A stretch of DNA of 64,000 bases. Source: Paractinoplanes maris (lineage in GTDB: Bacteria > Actinomycetota > Actinomycetes > Mycobacteriales > Micromonosporaceae). Position 1 is the stretch's first letter; every line of letters starts with the position of its first letter. Below are positions 60,479-64,000 of the stretch, one piece after another. The stretch is from contig NZ_JALPVL010000010.1 in NCBI RefSeq assembly GCF_023544465.1, forward strand, positions 248,001-312,000, written 5' to 3'. The position numbers were made by a program, and so were the translations under genes. Under the pieces are notes generated by a model. That model searched no databases, was not told the origin of the DNA, and saw only the letters and a program-made list of their open reading frames with translations.

Positions 60479-60900
60479 GACCGCAGGTGCTGCCGCGAGT
60501 CGGCGATCAGGGCCGGGGTCAGCAGCGCCCCGAACCGCTCGGCCAGGCGCGAGATCTCATAGCCGACCAGGCCGATGTCGCACTCGGAGCCGGCCACCAC
60601 GCCCAGGCAGCTGCCGCCACTGATCACCGACACCAGCAGGAACCCACGCCGCATCTCGATCATGATGAGCTTGAGCGCCTCGAAGTCGTAGCGCCGGGAC
60701 GCGCTGCGGGCCACGCTGGCCAGGCTGGACACGATCGCGGCGAGGTGGTCGGCGTCGCCGCGTTCCAGCCCGTCTGACGCGGCGATGAGGAGCCCGTCCG
60801 ACGAGACGGCCACGGCATCGCGTACGCCGTCGGTGTGCTGCACGAAGTTGCCGAGCAGCCAGTTGAACTGGTGCCGGTCGGGGGTGGCCTGCACGCTCAT
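60475..60900 (-). CDS. cvnB: Conservon roadblock/LC7 protein
   Basis: This 141-aa protein is a single roadblock/LC7 (MglB-like) domain: FNWLLGNFVQHTDGVRDAVAVSSDGLLIAAS, then ADHLAAIVSSLASVARSASRRY, and a closing CDIGLVGYEISRLAERFG. It would act as GTPase-activating or scaffold partner of the G-protein. ATG 60900 overlaps the kinase stop (ATGA). A much longer open frame in the same register continues upstream through the antisense-like frame of the kinase gene and is not real. Confidence 0.93.
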   Translation of the reverse strand: MSVQATPDRHQFNWLLGNFVQHTDGVRDAVAVSSDGLLIAASDGLERGDADHLAAIVSSLASVARSASRRYDFEALKLIMIEMRRGFLLVSVISGGSCLGVVAGSECDIGLVGYEISRLAERFGALLTPALIADSRQHLRS

Positions 60901-63035
60901 CGCTGGGGTTCCTTCGGCTGGGTGCCCCGCGCGACCCCGCTGCGGAAGGCCGTCAGCCGCGATCGGACGTCGTCCGGTGCCGCCCGCAGGTGTTCGGGCG
61001 CGGTCTCGGCGGCGACGGGGTGCAGGCGGGTCACGCGGGGTGAGCGCGGGGGCCTTCGGGGCAAACCGTTCGGCGTACGGCCGGGGTCCTCGGAGGCCGG
61101 GGCGGAGCGCTGCTGAGGCAGGGCGGGCGCCGGCTGGTATTCCACTGTGGCCGGACGCAGCCGTCCGTGGGTGGTGGTGGCCGAGGTGTCGACCGGCGCC
61201 GGCGCGGGTTCGGCGACGGGCAGCGCGGGTTCGCCGGCGATCAGCGCGCCCGGCAGCACGACCCGGGCCGTCACGCCGGTCACCGGCGAGGGGGTGAGCA
61301 CCACCTCGGCGCCGAGCTCGCGGGCCAGCTGCCCGACCACGTAGTGCCCGAGGTAGCGGGCCGGCGCGGTCAGGAAGTCGCCCTCGCCGCGCAGCCGCCG
61401 GTTCGCCTCGTCGACGTCGGCGCCGGTCATCCCGATGCCCTGGTCGACCACGGCGATCAGATAGCTGCCGGCGACCAGCCGGCCCTGGATCTCGACATCG
61501 GCCTCGGGCGGGGAGAAAGCCAGCCCGTTCTCGACCAGCTCGGCCAGCAGGTGCGCAACCGCGACCGCGGCCGACCCGGCCAGCCGCACCTCGTCGATCC
61601 GGCGCAGGGTCACCCGCCGGTACTCCTCCACCTCGGCCACCGCGGCCCGCACCACGTCCTGCACCGGCACCGGGTCGGCCCACGGCCGCGGGCCGGTCGC
61701 GCCGACCAGCACGAGCAGGCTCTCGGCGTTGCGGCGCATGCGGGTGGCCAGGTGGTCGAGCTCGAACAGGTCGGCCAGCCGGCCCGGGTCGGCCTCCTCG
61801 CGTTCGAGCCGGGTGATCAGGCTGAGCTGGCGGCGCAGCAGGTTCTGGTGGCGGCGGCCCAGGTCGGCCAGGCTGTCGGTGGTGGAGCGCCGCAGTTGCG
61901 CCTGTCCGGTGGCCAGCGCGTACGCGGTCCGCTGAACCCGGTCGAGCGCCCCCGCGACGGCGTGGACCTCGCTGGTGGCGCCCGGCGGGGCGGCGAAATC
62001 GGGTGGCGCGGCGTCCTCGCCGGTGGTGGCCCGGCGTACGGAATCGGGCAGTTGATCTGTGGCCAGCCGGTTGGCGCGGGCCGCGAGGTCGGCGAGCGGG
62101 CGGGCGATCGAGCGTGACGCCGAGACGGCGAGCCAGATCGACCCGGCCACGCACAGCAGCACGATCACGCCGAGCCCGATCATCCGGCGGGTCGCCTGGT
62201 CGCGCAGCGTGGCCGCGCGGGCCCGGATCACCGAGCCGACGTGCTGTTCGAGTTGCAGCAGGTCGTCCAGGACGGTGGTGTGGGCCGACCACCAAGACTG
62301 CGGGTTGACCTGCAGGGCGCGGCCGTCGCCGGAGGCCAGGGCGAGATCCTCGAAGTAGCGGGCGACCCGGCCCGGCCCGGTGTCGAAGACGTAGCCGGCC
62401 GAGGCGCGCTGCGCGGGCGTGGCGTAGCGCGAGAAGGTCGCCAGCGCCGCGTCCTTGGCCGAGCGCATGGTCACGAACTGCAGGAACTCGCCGGTCCGGA
62501 ACCCACCGGCCGAGAAGACGCCGTTGAGGAACGCGCGCTCCTGGGCGATGGCCTCCTTGGCCTCGCCGAGCGCCCGCAACACGGTCGCGCCGCGCCGCAG
62601 CTCGGCATCGTCCGCACTGTCCAGACCGGTGTCGAGACGGCTCAGATCGGTGATCCGCGAGGTGTAGAACGTGAAAGCCGCGGACCGGCCGATGGTGGCC
62701 ACGTCGGTGCCGGTGCGCACCCCGTCCAGGGCGTCCAGCGGCCGGGTCACCCCGGGTTCGAGCTGCCGGCGGCGCTCGTCGACCTGGGCCCGGGCCGGCT
62801 CCAGCTCGGCCCGGAAACCGGCGTTGCCGCCGAGCAGACCCGCGGTCAGGCCGCGCTCGGTCTGCAACTCCTGCACGAGATCCTGTACGGCGAGAGCCTG
62901 GGTGACCGCCGCGGCCGACTCGGTCGCCCGGCGGTACCCCCGCTGCTCGATCGCCACCACCACGGCGAGCAGGACCAGGACGGCGACCACCGGCAGCGCG
63001 AGAGTTCGCGCCACGCGACGGCGAATGGTGGCCAC
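60897..63035 (-). CDS. cvnA: Conservon sensor histidine kinase with nitrate/nitrite-sensing-type (NIT) domain
   Basis: This 712-aa kinase has a first membrane helix (LALPVVAVLVLLAVVVAI), an extracytoplasmic NIT-like helical domain (about 45-255; VQELQTERGLTAGLLGGN is its start motif), a second helix (GLGVIVLLCVAGSIWLAVS), HAMP, a dimerisation part and an ATPase (ELVENGLAFSPP N-box, VVDQGIGM G-box, LGHYVVGQLARELGAEV). The tail of about 130 residues is Pro-rich. It heads the five-gene operon. The NIT domain suggests detection of nitrate or nitrite; the assimilation cluster is 6 kb away. Confidence 0.92.
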   Translation of the reverse strand: MATIRRRVARTLALPVVAVLVLLAVVVAIEQRGYRRATESAAAVTQALAVQDLVQELQTERGLTAGLLGGNAGFRAELEPARAQVDERRRQLEPGVTRPLDALDGVRTGTDVATIGRSAAFTFYTSRITDLSRLDTGLDSADDAELRRGATVLRALGEAKEAIAQERAFLNGVFSAGGFRTGEFLQFVTMRSAKDAALATFSRYATPAQRASAGYVFDTGPGRVARYFEDLALASGDGRALQVNPQSWWSAHTTVLDDLLQLEQHVGSVIRARAATLRDQATRRMIGLGVIVLLCVAGSIWLAVSASRSIARPLADLAARANRLATDQLPDSVRRATTGEDAAPPDFAAPPGATSEVHAVAGALDRVQRTAYALATGQAQLRRSTTDSLADLGRRHQNLLRRQLSLITRLEREEADPGRLADLFELDHLATRMRRNAESLLVLVGATGPRPWADPVPVQDVVRAAVAEVEEYRRVTLRRIDEVRLAGSAAVAVAHLLAELVENGLAFSPPEADVEIQGRLVAGSYLIAVVDQGIGMTGADVDEANRRLRGEGDFLTAPARYLGHYVVGQLARELGAEVVLTPSPVTGVTARVVLPGALIAGEPALPVAEPAPAPVDTSATTTHGRLRPATVEYQPAPALPQQRSAPASEDPGRTPNGLPRRPPRSPRVTRLHPVAAETAPEHLRAAPDDVRSRLTAFRSGVARGTQPKEPQR

Positions 63036-63162
63036 GAGAACTCACCCCTGTCGATTGCACGCTCCGCACTCGTACGGCGTCGGAACGCTATCGACAGCGG
63101 TGAGCGATAGTCCACGCTCAAATGGCAAGACAACCCGAAAGAGGCGGGTGTACGTTGCGCCG

Positions 63163-63807
63163 ATGCCGTCCACCTACCCGCCGCTCAACCTGGCGGTCCG
63201 CACGCCGCGCCTGACGCTCGCCGCCGCCACGGACGATCTGCTCGAACGTCTCGTTCCGCACGTGCGGGCCGGGGTGGTGACCGGCGACGGCCCGGCGCCG
63301 TTCGACGATCCGATGTCGCTCTACGCCGACAGCCCGGAGCGGGAGTGGAGCTGGCTGCGCCGCATCTGGTCCGGCCGGTCCAAGGTCGACGCCTCGTTCT
63401 GGCGGTTGTACTTCGTGGTCTGCGACGACGGCGAGCCGGTCGGCATGCAGGACCTGATCGGCACCGACTTCGCCGCGCTGGGCACTGTGCACTCGTTCTC
63501 GTGGCTGGCGCCCGGCGTGCGCGGCCGCGGGCTGGGCCGGGAGGCCCGGGCGGCGATCCTGCACCTGGCCTTCGAGGGCTTCGCCGCGCGCGAGGCGACC
63601 AGCGACGCCTTCGTCGACAACCACGCGTCCAACCGGGTGTCCGAGGCCCTCGGCTACGCCCCCAACGGCGCCGACTGGGCCACCCGCCGCGGCGAGCCCG
63701 GCGAGCTCAAGCGCTGGCGCCTGACCCGGGACGCCTGGACGGCCCGCCGCCGCACCGACATCGAGCTGTCCGGCGTCGCGGAGTGCAAGCCGGTGCTGGG
63801 TCTGTGA
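63163..63807 (+). CDS. GNAT N-acetyltransferase
   Basis: This 214-aa protein has NLAVRTPRLTLAAATDDLL (RimJ-like start), YFVVCDDGEPVGMQDLIGTDF, SWLAPGVRGRGLGREARAAILHLAF (acetyl-CoA loop RGxGLG) and VDNHASNRVSEALGYAPNG. ATG 63163 is 128 bp from the divergent kinase start; an upstream open frame in the same register overlaps the kinase and is not protein-like. The substrate is unknown. Confidence 0.89.
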   Translation: MPSTYPPLNLAVRTPRLTLAAATDDLLERLVPHVRAGVVTGDGPAPFDDPMSLYADSPEREWSWLRRIWSGRSKVDASFWRLYFVVCDDGEPVGMQDLIGTDFAALGTVHSFSWLAPGVRGRGLGREARAAILHLAFEGFAAREATSDAFVDNHASNRVSEALGYAPNGADWATRRGEPGELKRWRLTRDAWTARRRTDIELSGVAECKPVLGL

Positions 63808-63853
63808 ATCCGGGCACTGGCTCCGGTGTGACGGGGGCTGGTTGACTGCGGGC

Positions 63854-64000
63854 ATGCCCTTCGAGCGCTACGGCGTGCTGGCCGGGGTGCTGCACCGCAG
63901 CTTCCGCGACCGGCCCGACAACCAGGGCCGGTGGTTCCACGTCAACCTCGAGGTGGACGCGCCGGCCGGCCGCTACCGGTGCGCGGTGGACGTGGACAGC
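63854..64000 (+). CDS. DUF2278-family protein (3'-truncated by window end)
   Basis: Only the first 49 residues are present: FERYGVLAGVLHRSFRD, then WFHVNLEVDAPAGRYRCAVDVDS. The YGVLxG opening and the HVNLEV...YRCAVDVDS strands match DUF2278 (YukJ-like), a family of unknown function common in actinomycetes. It starts 46 bp after the GNAT gene and may be co-transcribed. Confidence 0.7.
   Translation, partial: MPFERYGVLAGVLHRSFRDRPDNQGRWFHVNLEVDAPAGRYRCAVDVDS

Noticed and set aside
60901..63069. Extended version of the roadblock protein (over 800 residues)
   Set aside because: The upstream part is a same-strand, out-of-frame reading of the kinase gene; the roadblock domain begins at ATG 60900 with the typical 4-bp overlap.

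Overview
The window is about 70% GC, uses GTG and TTG starts often, packs genes with 4-bp ATGA/GTGA overlaps, and carries families typical of filamentous actinomycetes: a 'conservon' (sensor kinase, roadblock, DUF742, G-protein), an NnaR-type uroporphyrinogen-III-synthase/regulator, NACHT and NB-ARC STAND proteins, a DUF664 DinB protein and many TetR regulators. An Actinoplanes/Micromonosporaceae-like chromosome is the best guess, by family content only. I see no plasmid or phage core genes and no insertion sequence.

Layout. 1-5.2 kb: galactoside uptake and hydrolysis operon (two ABC permeases, binding lipoprotein, GH42 beta-galactosidase) closed by a strong hairpin. 5.2-16.5 kb: mostly single genes (endonuclease V, Thr-Pro-rich anchored protein, sulfotransferase-like protein, aldehyde dehydrogenase, sulfatase-type membrane enzyme, a broken vanadium haloperoxidase gene, a lipoprotein, a tetR-nucleotidyltransferase pair behind a perfect 30-bp palindrome, a ricin-type lectin, a GH26-like enzyme). 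16.5-21.8 kb: MarR and MFS efflux genes, two long gene-poor stretches with tandem repeats, a small excisionase-like HTH gene, a STAS protein and a cNMP-binding/thioredoxin-reductase-like fusion. 21.86 kb: tRNA-Gly(GCC). 22-24.8 kb: a class III nucleotide cyclase overlapping a Crp/Fnr regulator. 24.8-39.6 kb: a secreted GND-repeat protein, a chemoreceptor, acetyltransferase, TSUP exporter with divergent CGNR regulator, GH3 glycosidase with divergent TetR, small stress or metabolic genes, and a tetR-BVMO-SDR operon (MymA/SadH-like).

39.7-42.9 kb holds a single-gene NACHT STAND NTPase. 43.6-44.0 kb holds two tandem small paralogues. 44.1-52.4 kb is a complete assimilatory nitrate/nitrite cluster: NnaR-type regulator with a candidate GlnR box, sirohydrochlorin chelatase (siroheme for NirB), nitrate reductase, a conserved 115-aa accessory protein, NirB, NirD and NarK, closed by a bidirectional terminator. 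52.5-58.5 kb is the second STAND locus: a truncated NB-ARC gene fused in frame to a membrane protein gene, a 90-aa protein, and a 1182-aa NACHT protein with C-terminal leucine-rich repeats, the domain order of animal NLRs. 58.5-63.0 kb is a conservon whose last gene is a betaine-type solute-binding lipoprotein. The window ends in a GNAT gene and a truncated DUF2278 gene.

The best candidates for an undescribed system are the NACHT-LRR locus and the single NACHT gene (possible NLR-like phage defence), the two small GRSDG paralogues, and tandem repeats that start at the stop codons of otherwise unrelated genes.
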